In this document: piece after piece, positions 27,473-37,466 of the stretch
How positions within the stretch are numbered: the stretch's first letter is position 1
Layout: each line of letters begins with the position of its first letter
Assembly (NCBI RefSeq): GCF_000423565.1
Contig: NZ_AUIF01000043.1
Location: forward strand, 39,139 to 103,138
Direction: 5' to 3'
DNA length: 64,000 nt
From: Runella zeae DSM 19591
GTDB lineage: Bacteria > Bacteroidota > Bacteroidia > Cytophagales > Spirosomataceae
Program-made: the position numbers and the translations under genes
Notes under the pieces: generated by a model
The model's database searches: none
What the model was told of the DNA's origin: nothing
Seen by the model: only the letters and a program-made list of their open reading frames with translations

Positions 27473-29053
27473 ATGCTAAAAATGAAACAACTCTCACTTG
27501 TGTTATTGTGCGGCCTGTGCGTGTCGTCGCTTTGGGCACAATCTACCGCCAAAGGGTATGTCTACGAAGATACCAACGGCAACCATAAGAAGGATAAAAA
27601 AGAAAAAGGTATTGCTAATGTAGCGGTTTCAAATGGGGTACAAGTGGTATTGACCAACGAAAAAGGCGAATACCAACTACCTGTAGGAGACGACAATATT
27701 CTGTTTGTGGTTAAGCCATCGGGCTATAAAATTGCCCTTGATGAAAACAACCTTCCCCAATATTATTATATCCACAAACCCAATGGTTCGCCAACTCTAA
27801 AATACGCAGGCGTTGCACCCACAGGCCCGTTGCCAGCTTCAGTAGATTTTGCATTGACGCCCTACCAAGAAGAGGAGAACTTTACAGCCTTGGTTTTTGG
27901 TGACCCTCAGCCTTATACTCAGGAAGATGTGGAGAATTTTACGAAGGGAATCGTCGGTGAAGTAGAAGGAATCAAAAACGTATCTTTTGGCTTAACTTTG
28001 GGCGATTTGGTAGGCGACAACCTCGATTTGCACGCTGCTTACCGCACTGCTGTCAAGAAGGTCGGTATTCCTTGGTACAATCTTATGGGCAATCATGACA
28101 TGAACTATGACGCCACTACCGACGCCCACGCCGACGAAGCTTTTGAGGCGCATTTTGGCCCCGCCAATTATTCCTTCAATTATGGGAAAGCCCACTTTAT
28201 TGTTTTAGATGATATTTTACATCCCGACCCCCGCGACGGTAAGGGGTATTGGGGAGGTTTCCGCAAAGAACAGCTTGATTTTGTGGAAAATGACCTAAAA
28301 CTCGTCCCCAAAGATCATTTGATTGTCTTGGCCTTTCATATTCCTCTTTATACCGACGGAGAGTCTTTCAGGTTAGAAGATCGCCAAAGGCTATTTGAGA
28401 TATTGAAAGATTTTCCCCATACTTTATCATTGTCGGCACATACGCATTATCAACAGCAAAATTTTTATACCAAATCAGACGGGTGGTTGCAAGAAAAACC
28501 GCATCATGAATACAACGCCGGAACAACCTCAGGCGACTGGTATTCAGGAGAATACAACGAACAAGGCGTACCCGCCGCTACCATGCGCGATGGCACTCCC
28601 AAAGGCTATATTTTCCTTTCATTCCAAGGAAACCAATACACCATTGATTATAAAGTAGCAGGCAAACCAAAAGAATATCAAATCGATATTTTTGCGCCCA
28701 ATGTAGTACCTATTGAGCGAAACACCACCGCCAAGATATACGCTAATTTCTTTATGGGAAGCAAAAATGACGTGGTAGAATACCGTATCGACCAGTTGCC
28801 TTGGAAAGCCATGAATTATGTAGAGGAGTTTGACCCTCACTTTTTAAGCTTGCTCAATCGCTGGGATACTACCGAAACACTCATGCGCGGACGACGTCCG
28901 AGCAATGCCGTCAAATCAAAACATTTGTGGACAACCGGCTTCCCTTCAGGTCTTGCAGAAGGAATGCATACGATTGAAATACGTGCCAAGGATATGTTTG
29001 GGCGCACATTTACGCAGACCAAAACCTATCGTATCGAAAAAACACCTAGATAA
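27473..29053 (+). CDS. Secreted calcineurin-like metallophosphoesterase
   Basis: A protein of 526 residues with signal peptide (SSLWAQ). It has an N-terminal beta-sandwich (GYVYEDTNGNHKKDKKEKGI, of the SdrD/Cna-B-like type), a central metallophosphoesterase domain and a C-terminal beta domain. Metal-binding motifs of the phosphoesterase are FGDPQPY, TLGDLVGDN, MGNHDMNYD, LAFHIPLY and LSAHTHYQQ. Substrate is unknown. Bacteroidota have several such proteins acting on phosphorylated glycans or nucleotides. Starts at 27473 and 27482 are equally possible. The stop is followed by a terminator shared with the convergent glycosyltransferase. Confidence 0.85.
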   Translation: MLKMKQLSLVLLCGLCVSSLWAQSTAKGYVYEDTNGNHKKDKKEKGIANVAVSNGVQVVLTNEKGEYQLPVGDDNILFVVKPSGYKIALDENNLPQYYYIHKPNGSPTLKYAGVAPTGPLPASVDFALTPYQEEENFTALVFGDPQPYTQEDVENFTKGIVGEVEGIKNVSFGLTLGDLVGDNLDLHAAYRTAVKKVGIPWYNLMGNHDMNYDATTDAHADEAFEAHFGPANYSFNYGKAHFIVLDDILHPDPRDGKGYWGGFRKEQLDFVENDLKLVPKDHLIVLAFHIPLYTDGESFRLEDRQRLFEILKDFPHTLSLSAHTHYQQQNFYTKSDGWLQEKPHHEYNAGTTSGDWYSGEYNEQGVPAATMRDGTPKGYIFLSFQGNQYTIDYKVAGKPKEYQIDIFAPNVVPIERNTTAKIYANFFMGSKNDVVEYRIDQLPWKAMNYVEEFDPHFLSLLNRWDTTETLMRGRRPSNAVKSKHLWTTGFPSGLAEGMHTIEIRAKDMFGRTFTQTKTYRIEKTPR

Positions 29054-29071
29054 CCCCAAAAGCACTCATTA

Positions 29072-30628
29072 CTAACGAGTTGCAGTAAATGCAACTCGTT
29101 TTTTTTGTGGGATAAATCGGTAAAGTTTATAGCCGTGAATTTCTTTTTCAAGCTGATAGTGCGTAGAGTCAAACTGATGATTAAAAGCAGGATAGTAATA
29201 TGATTGACCCATTGGCGCAACAACATACTTGATTCCGCCCCTTTTATCGAGGTCAAAAAAAGCATCAAATTTGATTCGTTTTGACAGATAAAGCTCTCGT
29301 ATGACGTCATCTTGGTATGCAAGATTGTGTTTAAAGAGCATTTGTTGTAAAAGCATTCCACGAAAATTGTCACCGTACAACACCGCGATGTACTCCCCTT
29401 GCTTTAGTCGAGGTTCTAGGTATTTTTTAACGTCATTTTGTTGATTGTATTCGCTGGTATATCGATTGAAATCCGCCAAATGTAGCCTTTCTAGTTGGGT
29501 AGTTGTGAAATACAGTAGCGTGAGTAAAATAATCGATACAAAAAAATAATGCGTCTCTGAGTGTAAATAGGATTTGGCTATCTTTTCAGAAAAATAGCAA
29601 AACATAGAGAGTAAAGACACATAGGCAAATTCATGAAAATACCCCACACCTGCGCCATATTTGAAAGCATTAGCGGTTGAGAAAATAAAAAACAAGAGCG
29701 TGGCAATTCCCAAAAAAACTTTGGATTTATCAGATTGATCAAAAATTCCTTTCAAAGCTAGCACACTGCTGATGCCGATGAGCACCGCAAAATGAGGAAT
29801 CAATTGTTTGTAAGTAAATCCATAATACCCCCAAGGCTCTAACCTCACGATAAGGCTTCCTATCAGATTGACATAAAATAATTTTGTGTCTTGACCTCCT
29901 AAGAGGAAAGTAAATAAAATAAGTAGACACAAACACAAAATGGAAGTTCGTAGCAAGTTTTTCCATTCGCGCATCCATACAAAATAGCCAACCCATGCTG
30001 CTATATACATATACGCAATTTGCTTGGTGAAGAATGCTATCATACTCACAACCACTGCTGCTATAACGTACCTATTCCAGCTTTCCTTCTCTTGAAACGA
30101 GCGAAGCATAAAATAAACAAAAAGAGTAAGACACAAGAAAAGCAGGCTATCGATACGGGAATTGGTAAAATACCAATGTTGTAACAATCCAAACAAAAGA
30201 GCTAATACGAAAGGACGATAATATTTAGGAATATGCAGAAGTTTTAGGGTAATAAAAGCAACCCATAAGGCTGCTAGAATGAAAATAAAAGAGACTACTC
30301 TGCTCACAAATTGTACACGAAAAACATTATTAATTTCCCAACCTGTTAAAGCATAGATTTTGCCGACGATTTGATAATAAAGCGGTGAATAATGAGTAAT
30401 CCAAAAAGGAGGGAGACTAGGATTTTGGTACAAGGGTAAATTGGCCGCCACTACCTGAATACCATAGGTGGTCGTACGCTCACTTCCCGAAATATCGGGG
30501 TGATGACTCACCATAAAAATAATCTTTACACTAAGAATAATCGCAATACATAAAGCGGTAAAAAACAGCGAAAGAACAAGAAAATGAGTACGGGCAAAGG
30601 AATAAACTGGTAAAAGATGGGTTTTCAT
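29072..30628 (-). CDS. Polytopic glycosyltransferase-like membrane protein (GT39/ArnT-like fold)
   Basis: A protein of 518 residues with about 10-11 membrane helices followed by a soluble C-terminal tail of about 110 residues. An early periplasmic loop contains DISGSERTTTYGIQVVAA and THYSPLYYQIVGKIYALTGW. The acidic first loop and the SPLYY element recall lipid-linked sugar transferases (PMT/ArnT, dolichyl-phosphate-mannose type). I infer transfer of a sugar from a lipid carrier. The last codons overlap a hairpin terminator. Confidence 0.65.
   Translation of the reverse strand: MKTHLLPVYSFARTHFLVLSLFFTALCIAIILSVKIIFMVSHHPDISGSERTTTYGIQVVAANLPLYQNPSLPPFWITHYSPLYYQIVGKIYALTGWEINNVFRVQFVSRVVSFIFILAALWVAFITLKLLHIPKYYRPFVLALLFGLLQHWYFTNSRIDSLLFLCLTLFVYFMLRSFQEKESWNRYVIAAVVVSMIAFFTKQIAYMYIAAWVGYFVWMREWKNLLRTSILCLCLLILFTFLLGGQDTKLFYVNLIGSLIVRLEPWGYYGFTYKQLIPHFAVLIGISSVLALKGIFDQSDKSKVFLGIATLLFFIFSTANAFKYGAGVGYFHEFAYVSLLSMFCYFSEKIAKSYLHSETHYFFVSIILLTLLYFTTTQLERLHLADFNRYTSEYNQQNDVKKYLEPRLKQGEYIAVLYGDNFRGMLLQQMLFKHNLAYQDDVIRELYLSKRIKFDAFFDLDKRGGIKYVVAPMGQSYYYPAFNHQFDSTHYQLEKEIHGYKLYRFIPQKKRVAFTATR
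29075..29107 (+). terminator. Terminator between convergent genes
   Basis: A perfect 10-bp stem ACGAGTTGCA / TGCAACTCGT with a 5-base loop is followed by eight T on the plus strand. It ends the metallophosphoesterase transcript and also encodes the last residues of the convergent glycosyltransferase. Confidence 0.85.
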
Positions 30629-30847
30629 TTCGCAGATAGTTATAGGCCAGAAAAAAAGGTAACCTAATATCCGAAAATAAAAAAGTAGGGCAAAGTGGTT
30701 TAAAGTATGACATGCCTAATAACGGCAAAAACTTATCAAACGGATGCTTTTTTTATCCTAAAATCAATACCTATTGATATTGCATAGGTATTTTTCGAAA
30801 CTACTGGTATGTATTTTTGTGCATACTAAGGATGGGTACACAAACTT

Positions 30848-32995
30848 CTACTTCTCCCCCATCAATTCCTTCAAAATCTTCTGCGCCGCAATCGAAATCA
30901 CTGTACCTGGTCCAAACACCCCTTTTACCCCTGCTTGGTACAAAAAGTCATAATCTTGGGGCGGAATCACCCCTCCCGCAATCACCATAATATCTTCGCG
31001 GCCTAGTTTTTTGAGTTCTTCGATGAGCTGAGGTACCAAGGTCTTATGCCCTGCGGCAAGGCTCGATGCCCCTACGATATGCACGTCATTTTCGGCGGCT
31101 TGTCGGGCGGTTTCTTCGGGGGTTTGGAACAACGGCCCCATATCCACATCAAAACCCAAGTCTGCAAAACTTGTGGCAATCACCTTGGCGCCACGGTCAT
31201 GGCCATCTTGTCCCATTTTGGCCACCATAATACGAGGGCGACGCCCTTCTAATTCGGCAAAATGATCGGCCATTTGGCGGGCTATTCGGAAGTTTTCATC
31301 GTCCGACACCTCCGCGCTATAAACTCCTGAAATTGAACGTATCACGGCTTTATATCTTCCAAAAACTTTTTCCATTGCATCCGAAATCTCTCCTAATGTA
31401 GCTCTTACCCGGGCGGCGTCTACCGCACATGCGAGCAGGTTGGTAGTATACTCCATCCCTCCCGACTGAGTACAAGCCTTCGTTAATGCGTCAAGGGCTT
31501 GCTTCACTGTTTCGGGATTCCTGTCAGCCTTAAGCTGTTGGAGCCTTGCGATTTGTGCTTCTCTCACCGCTTTGTTATCTACTTCTAGGAGTTCTAAAGG
31601 CTTTTCGGAATCGGGGCGAAATTTGTTGACGCCCACTATCGTATCTTTACCGCTATCAATCCTTGCTTGTTTACGGGCTGCCGCCTCCTCGATACGCATT
31701 TTGGGCAAACCTGCTTCGATTGCTTTGGTCATGCCGCCCATTGTTTCTACTTCTTCAATCAATGCCCACGCTTTTTCCGCCAATTCTTTGGTGAGATATT
31801 CTACATAATAGCTCCCTCCCCAGGGGTCGACGACCCGACATACATCCGTCTCATGTTGAAGATACAATTGGGTATTTCGAGCAATCCGCGCCGAAAAATC
31901 GGTAGGTAGCGCAATCGCTTCATCCAGTGAGTTGGTGTGCAAACTTTGGGTGTGCCCCAATACCGCCGCCATCGCCTCAATCGTGGTACGAGCTACGTTG
32001 TTGAAAGGGTCTTGCTCTGTCAACGACCAACCTGATGTTTGGCAATGCGTACGTAGAGCGAGCGATTTGGCGTTTTTGGGTTTAAATTGATTCACAATTT
32101 TGGCCCAAAGCAAACGACCTGCGCGCATTTTGGCAATTTCCATAAAATGATTCATCCCAATTCCCCAAAAAAAAGAAAGACGAGGCGCAAAACCATCAAT
32201 ATCCATCCCAGCGGCGATACCCGTTCGCAGGTATTCTAAGCCGTCGGCTAAGGTATAAGCAAGCTCCAGATGCGCTGGCGCAGCCGCTTCGTGCATGTGG
32301 TAGCCGCTGATACTGATGCTGTTGAACTTTGGCATAAAACGACTCGTATACGCAAAAATATCCCCGATAATACGCATACTCGGCGTAGGAGGATAGATGT
32401 AGGTATTGCGTACCATAAATTCTTTCAAAATATCGTTTTGAATAGTCCCTGCCAATTGTTCAGGCTTCACCCCTTGCTCTTCGGCGGCCACGATGTAGAA
32501 TGCCATAATCGGAATCACGGCTCCATTCATGGTCATTGAGACCGACATTTGGTCAAGAGGAATTTGGTCAAACAGTACCTTCATATCTTCCACGCTGTCG
32601 ATTGCAACTCCTGCTTTGCCTACATCACCTACCACCCGTGGATGGTCGGAATCATAACCTCGGTGAGTAGCTAGGTCAAATGCCACAGAAAGCCCCTTCT
32701 GCCCAGCGGCCAAATTACGACGATAAAAAGCATTGGACGCTTCGGCCGTCGAAAAACCCGCATACTGCCGAATCGTCCAAGGCTGCTGCACATACATCGT
32801 ACTATAAGGGCCTCTTAAAAACGGCGGTATGCCCGCTGCAAAACCAAGATGCTCGGCATTTTGAATATCTATTTTTGTAAAACGAGGTTTTAGCTTGATA
32901 CCTTCTGCCGTTATGAAAGGTTTAGTAGAGGAGGACACTATTGTGCCTTCCTGATGCTCTATGCGCAGTGGTAGGTCGGTGAAATTGGGTTTCAT
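30848..32995 (-). CDS. mutB: Methylmalonyl-CoA mutase, large (catalytic) subunit
   Basis: The 715-residue protein carries a TIM-barrel substrate domain ([33 protein letters not shown] near residue 80, [12 protein letters not shown] near 240, [12 protein letters not shown] near 360) and a C-terminal cobalamin domain with the B12 His motif QDGHDRGAK near 597. It interconverts succinyl-CoA and (R)-methylmalonyl-CoA using adenosylcobalamin, linking propionate metabolism to the TCA cycle. ATG 32995 is used rather than TTG 33019. It is the last gene of a minus-strand unit with mutA and an AI-2E-family permease. Confidence 0.95.
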   Translation of the reverse strand: MKPNFTDLPLRIEHQEGTIVSSSTKPFITAEGIKLKPRFTKIDIQNAEHLGFAAGIPPFLRGPYSTMYVQQPWTIRQYAGFSTAEASNAFYRRNLAAGQKGLSVAFDLATHRGYDSDHPRVVGDVGKAGVAIDSVEDMKVLFDQIPLDQMSVSMTMNGAVIPIMAFYIVAAEEQGVKPEQLAGTIQNDILKEFMVRNTYIYPPTPSMRIIGDIFAYTSRFMPKFNSISISGYHMHEAAAPAHLELAYTLADGLEYLRTGIAAGMDIDGFAPRLSFFWGIGMNHFMEIAKMRAGRLLWAKIVNQFKPKNAKSLALRTHCQTSGWSLTEQDPFNNVARTTIEAMAAVLGHTQSLHTNSLDEAIALPTDFSARIARNTQLYLQHETDVCRVVDPWGGSYYVEYLTKELAEKAWALIEEVETMGGMTKAIEAGLPKMRIEEAAARKQARIDSGKDTIVGVNKFRPDSEKPLELLEVDNKAVREAQIARLQQLKADRNPETVKQALDALTKACTQSGGMEYTTNLLACAVDAARVRATLGEISDAMEKVFGRYKAVIRSISGVYSAEVSDDENFRIARQMADHFAELEGRRPRIMVAKMGQDGHDRGAKVIATSFADLGFDVDMGPLFQTPEETARQAAENDVHIVGASSLAAGHKTLVPQLIEELKKLGREDIMVIAGGVIPPQDYDFLYQAGVKGVFGPGTVISIAAQKILKELMGEK

Positions 32996-33044
32996 AATTA
33001 TCTCATTGATTGTTGCCAATCTACTATTTCCGCAAAACTAACGC

Positions 33045-34079
33045 TTATTTTTCAGGCCCTAAAAAGGTCGCCAGAGGCTGCCATTCCTCCACGTTGTCTG
33101 CAATAACCTTAATAATCGCCACAAAGGGTAAAAACAATACCATGCCTGAAACTCCCCAAATAACTCCCCCTAAAAATAACGCCATCACCGAAGCCAAGGT
33201 GTTGACTTTGAGCTGTACCCCTACTACCCACGGAAAAATCACATTGGCTTCCAAATACTGTACCACACCAAACACCGCGACTACACTCAAAGGGTACCAA
33301 ATAGAATCGTGCATCATCCAGGCAATCGAAATCGGCAAAAGGGCACCAATCGCAATGCCGATATAGGGTATAATGGTCAGAATAGATGCAATAAAACCAA
33401 ATAAAATCGCTTGTTTAATGCCTACTATGGCCAGCCCTAGGGTATTCAAAACTCCCACAATCAAATACACCAACAGCAGCCCTTTGATATAATTATAATA
33501 GGTATCAACGGTCTGAGTAGCTACCGTTTTGACTCTTTCTTGGTGTTTTGTACCAAAAATTTCATACACCCCCCGCATTAGCAAACCTCTATAATGTAGA
33601 AATAAAGCCGCAAACAGAGGGATAATCACTAGATTGAACAACAAACTTGCGGTGGCATTCACGGTGCCGACCAATACTGTTCCAAGTTTACTGCTCAAGT
33701 TATTGGCCGTTTGACGCAACCAACTGATTTGCATGTCAAGAGTGATACCAAACTTTACAGTTAGCCAGTCTTGCAGCTGAACCAATACCAAATCGCTCTT
33801 GGTAGTCAAACGAGGTAGTTCTTTTCGAAGCTCTGCCACTTGCCATATCATGATTCCTAACAATCCTACACTGATAAACAATACCACCGACAAACAAGCT
33901 GCAATCGCCCAACTGCGTGGCCAACGGCGATTTTCGAGCCATTTACATAAAGGATACAACACAATCGCAACCAGCAGCCCAAAGGTCATAGGAATGGTGA
34001 TTACTTTTGTAAAATACATTAACAAAGCTATAATGACTACTATTTGTAAATATCGATTAACGCGTTCGGATGTGGGCAT
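33045..34079 (-). CDS. AI-2E-family transporter/permease
   Basis: A protein of 344 residues with the AI-2E transporter layout: paired helices at the start (ALLMYFTKVITIPMTFGLLVAIVLYPL), a central soluble amphipathic region, then helices ending with FLGGVIWGVSGMVLFLPFVAIIK. Family members export quorum signals or exchange Na+ and H+. The substrate here is unknown. It lies between the two methylmalonyl-CoA mutase subunit genes on the same strand, 49 bp before mutB. ATG 34079 is used. Confidence 0.85.
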   Translation of the reverse strand: MPTSERVNRYLQIVVIIALLMYFTKVITIPMTFGLLVAIVLYPLCKWLENRRWPRSWAIAACLSVVLFISVGLLGIMIWQVAELRKELPRLTTKSDLVLVQLQDWLTVKFGITLDMQISWLRQTANNLSSKLGTVLVGTVNATASLLFNLVIIPLFAALFLHYRGLLMRGVYEIFGTKHQERVKTVATQTVDTYYNYIKGLLLVYLIVGVLNTLGLAIVGIKQAILFGFIASILTIIPYIGIAIGALLPISIAWMMHDSIWYPLSVVAVFGVVQYLEANVIFPWVVGVQLKVNTLASVMALFLGGVIWGVSGMVLFLPFVAIIKVIADNVEEWQPLATFLGPEK

Positions 34080-34212
34080 AATAGTGAATTTATCTATTTG
34101 AAAATGTAGCAGAATGCTAATTATCAAGCATTTACAAAATGGTATACTTTTTATTTAGCTATTTTAGCTTAATTGGGAAATATTCGCCGTGAAATACGTA
34201 AATTACTCTCTT

Positions 34213-35601
34213 TTATTTTTCAAAAATCTCAGAAATACGCTTTCGCGCTAGTAGCTCAAAAGAAGCGGTAGGTTGTGCATTTGGGGAATGATTTTCAAAT
34301 ACCAAAGGTGTTTCGTCAACTCTAAATTTGTTGACTCCCACCATTGTACGCTTACCTTCTTCCAAATCTTTTACTTTCTTTTGAAAAGCAGCATCGATTT
34401 GATTTTGAATAAAATTTTGTTCAAATGCAGCCATCAGCCCACCTTTATTTTCAATTTCTAACAACAACTCCCAAGCGGCCTCTGATATTGACAAGGTAAG
34501 ATTCTCTAAAAAATAACTTCCTGCGGCGGGGTCAATAACTTTGTCTAAATAGCTCTCTTCGCTCAACAATACAGAAATGTTACGGGCAATCCTATCCGAA
34601 AATTCATCTGGTTTTCTAAACACCTCATCATAAGGCCTTACGGTGAGCGCGTTGCATCCACCTATTACCGCACTCATAGCCTCCGTGGTAGCCCTCAGCA
34701 TATTGGTGTTGGACGTAATGGCAGCATCATAAAAATACGACGTTTGGGCGTGAATATAACACGGCTCGATAGTAAGCGTCTCCAATGTACTCCACGCCTG
34801 CTGAATGCGCCTCCACAAATACCTCAACGCACGAAGTTTGGCGATTTCCATAAAGTAATTAGTTCCTATCGATACCGAAAAAATCAACTTCTCCATCACC
34901 AAAGCCAAAGGCATACCCTCGTCAGTTAATTTATCGACGTATGTAATAGCCGAGGCCAAAGTAAACGCCAACTCCTGTACGATGTTCGCCCCAGCATCAT
35001 GAAAGGCATGACTACTTACACAGATGGTTTTGAAATGAGGTGCTGCTTGTTGTTTTTTTGTTATCTCAGCCAAATCTCTAAAATACGCATCAGGCAAATG
35101 CCCCCTTGTCATCCACAGTGCCAGCCCATCCTCCCACAGTCCTCCCTTCATTTGATAAGGTATCACGGCCTCCAAGCCATTGAGAAGGGCTAAAGCTTGG
35201 TGATGGGTGAGAAAATAAACGGGCGTTTCGCTGAGTTTGATTCCATGAAGTAGTCTGCTCAGCGATACCTCTACTATGGACTTATCCCCAAAATCCAAAA
35301 TAATTGCCTCCGCCCCTTTCGCAAAATGATTGATGATAACTGCATTGGTCACTTTTTCGTTCTCAAACGCCACCAAAGGTTGATTGACCCATTCAGAGGA
35401 TTTGGTTTGAGCTTCTCGGATTTCGTCATACCCTTCTCCAGCAGCATCTTCAGCTGCATGATAAGGTTCTACAATTATCCCTTCATGGGTCTTCCAGAGA
35501 AGAGTATCATCATAATCTTTTCCTTTAAGATCTTTGAGAGCCTGTTGCTTCCAAGTATTTTTATTGCTGGCTGAAAATTCAGAAAATAGTGGCAAACCCA
35601 T
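34213..35601 (-). CDS. mutA: Methylmalonyl-CoA mutase, small subunit, short form
   Basis: A protein of 462 residues homologous to the catalytic barrel of MutB (HAQTSYFYDAAITSNTNMLRATTEAMSAVIGGCNALTVRPYDE, VIDPAAGSYFLENLT). The small subunit is non-catalytic but needed for the heterodimer. Unlike the roughly 600-residue classic form, it stops just after the barrel and has no C-terminal B12-like domain. Short forms of this kind are, as far as I recall, usual in this phylum. It is the first gene of the mutA - permease - mutB unit. Confidence 0.9.
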   Translation of the reverse strand: MGLPLFSEFSASNKNTWKQQALKDLKGKDYDDTLLWKTHEGIIVEPYHAAEDAAGEGYDEIREAQTKSSEWVNQPLVAFENEKVTNAVIINHFAKGAEAIILDFGDKSIVEVSLSRLLHGIKLSETPVYFLTHHQALALLNGLEAVIPYQMKGGLWEDGLALWMTRGHLPDAYFRDLAEITKKQQAAPHFKTICVSSHAFHDAGANIVQELAFTLASAITYVDKLTDEGMPLALVMEKLIFSVSIGTNYFMEIAKLRALRYLWRRIQQAWSTLETLTIEPCYIHAQTSYFYDAAITSNTNMLRATTEAMSAVIGGCNALTVRPYDEVFRKPDEFSDRIARNISVLLSEESYLDKVIDPAAGSYFLENLTLSISEAAWELLLEIENKGGLMAAFEQNFIQNQIDAAFQKKVKDLEEGKRTMVGVNKFRVDETPLVFENHSPNAQPTASFELLARKRISEIFEK

Positions 35602-35952
35602 GTACAGTATCTTATACTTTTGAAAGAAATGACTTTAAATTGGAAAAAAGAAAGGTAAAATTAGAATATATATTTTCGGATTTCAACTCATTATTCCATA
35701 TTTACCGTTCAATCTATCCCAATTTTGCAACATTCATTTTTACCTGCTATTTTATTATCACGATTCCCTTTCTATCATTGTTTATGACTATCTTTTTCCT
35801 AATTTTGCAGCCCTTTATTCTTTAAGATGCACCAATAGGGACAGTAGTAGTAATAAATAAAGTGCAGTTGGTTTTTATAACCCCTACATTTTCATGGTGT
35901 TATCTTGTTTCTCAAAGTATATAGTAGCAATAACAAGTAAAAAATTTACCCC
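35602..35952. other. Intergenic region between mutA and dnaA
   Basis: A 351-bp AT-rich divergent region containing the dnaA promoter candidate at 35778-35807. No cluster of DnaA boxes (TTATNCACA) is visible here or just after dnaA, so there is no sign of oriC in this gap. Confidence 0.5.
35778..35807 (+). promoter_or_regulatory. Bacteroidota-type promoter upstream of dnaA
   Basis: TAATTTTG at 35800-35807 matches the Bacteroidota -7 box TAnnTTTG exactly, and a TTG for the -33 box lies 19 bases upstream at 35778-35780. The start point would be near 35813, leaving a leader of about 140 bases before the GTG of dnaA. Confidence 0.55.
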
Positions 35953-37383
35953 GTGAATAATCAGTTTCAACATGATGTAGCTGCCGTTTGGGAAAATTGC
36001 CTTCAAGTGATTAAGGCAAACGTCTCCGAACAAAGCTTTAAAACATGGTTTGAGCCGATTGTTCCGTTTAGGTTGGCCGGCAAAACCCTGACGATTCAGG
36101 TTCCAAGTCAGTTTTTTTATGAGTGGTTGGAAGAAAACTACATTCATGTCCTACGACGTGCCTTGGATTATGCCATAGGGCGTGATGGTCAGCTCGAATA
36201 CTCCATTATTGTAGATACTGGTGGAGACCGTCAGCCACCCATTAAAGTGCACGTTCCGACTACCAACTCTCCCGAAGCCGCCGAAGCTCGCCAAAAAGCG
36301 GCTGCCGACCCCAAAAGACATACGCCGCCGCAGCCTCCAAAGAGCCCCGATACCTCAGAGATGGATTTGTTTCTTAATCCAAACTATAGTTTTGATAACT
36401 ACATTGAAGGAGACTGCAATCGCCTAGCACGCTCGGCTGGGATGGCGGTTGCACAGCGCCCTGGCGTCACTTCATTCAATCCCCTTTTGATTTATGGTGG
36501 AGTAGGTTTGGGCAAAACTCACCTCGTACAGGCGATTGGGAATCATATTAAGGGGCATTATCATGATAAATTTGTGGTATATGTTTCCTCTGAAAAATTT
36601 ACCAATCAATTTATCAATGCCATCAAAAGCAACACGCTACAAGATTTTACGGATTTTTATGTAAAGGTAGATGCTTTGATTTTGGACGACGTACAATTTT
36701 TGTCGGGCAAAGAAAAAACCCAAGATACGTTCTTTCATATCTTCAATCATCTACATCAGTCGGGCAAGCAAATCATCATGACCTCCGACCGCCGTCCGAG
36801 CGAGTTACAGGGGCTTCAAGACCGTTTGCTGTCGAGGTTTAAGTGGGGGCTTACGGCCGACCTCCAACAGCCCGACCTCGAAACAAGAATTGCGATCATT
36901 CAGCGCAAACTCCAAGCCGAAGGGATTTATATCGATGCAGGCGTTATCGAATATGTAGCCCACAGTGTCAATACCAACGTTAGAGAACTAGAAGGAGTCA
37001 TTATATCACTCATGGCACAAGCCTCCTTGGTACGCCGTGACATTGACTTGGAATTGGCAAAAAATGTCCTCAAAAACATCGTATCAGCCGAAGAAAAGGA
37101 GGTAACAATCGATACCATTCAAGAGGTAGTGGCTGATTACTACGATATTACGATTGCAGATTTGAAAAGCAAAAGTCGCAAAAAAGAATTGGTATACCCT
37201 CGTCAGGTAGCTATGTTTTTTGCGAAAGAACTAACGGATTTATCTTTAAAATCAATCGGTTATCATTTTGGAGGGCGAGACCACAGCACGGTCATTCACG
37301 CCATACAAACTATCAGCGATTTGATGGAACAAGAAGACGCCGTCAAAGAAGCTATTCAAAAGATACGGAGCAATTTTGCTTAA
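35953..37383 (+). CDS. dnaA: Chromosomal replication initiator DnaA
   Basis: A protein of 476 residues starting with GTG. Domain I at about residues 1-85 (WENCLQVIKANVSEQSFKTWFEPI), then a short Pro-rich linker. The AAA+ domain has Walker A GGVGLGKTH near 181 and Walker B LILDDVQF near 240. The C-terminal DNA-binding domain has the DnaA-box recognition motif GGRDHSTVIHA near 439. It unwinds oriC when bound to ATP. The gene stands alone, without dnaN beside it, as is common in Bacteroidota. Confidence 0.97.
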   Translation: MNNQFQHDVAAVWENCLQVIKANVSEQSFKTWFEPIVPFRLAGKTLTIQVPSQFFYEWLEENYIHVLRRALDYAIGRDGQLEYSIIVDTGGDRQPPIKVHVPTTNSPEAAEARQKAAADPKRHTPPQPPKSPDTSEMDLFLNPNYSFDNYIEGDCNRLARSAGMAVAQRPGVTSFNPLLIYGGVGLGKTHLVQAIGNHIKGHYHDKFVVYVSSEKFTNQFINAIKSNTLQDFTDFYVKVDALILDDVQFLSGKEKTQDTFFHIFNHLHQSGKQIIMTSDRRPSELQGLQDRLLSRFKWGLTADLQQPDLETRIAIIQRKLQAEGIYIDAGVIEYVAHSVNTNVRELEGVIISLMAQASLVRRDIDLELAKNVLKNIVSAEEKEVTIDTIQEVVADYYDITIADLKSKSRKKELVYPRQVAMFFAKELTDLSLKSIGYHFGGRDHSTVIHAIQTISDLMEQEDAVKEAIQKIRSNFA

Positions 37384-37466
37384 TCGCTTCTCTGTTGTAT
37401 CATTAAGTAATTGAGTGGCAGCGGTGCACTGCGGTTAGTAAGTACTTCACTTTAGCTTTGCCCAAA

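Noticed and set aside
33010..33366. Plus-strand frame of 118 codons
   Set aside because: Antisense shadow of the AI-2E permease gene. Thr/Pro/Ile-rich composition is the usual shadow of membrane helices.
35602..37466. Possible chromosomal origin around dnaA
   Set aside because: No cluster of DnaA boxes or AT-rich repeat array is visible. In Bacteroidota oriC is often not beside dnaA.
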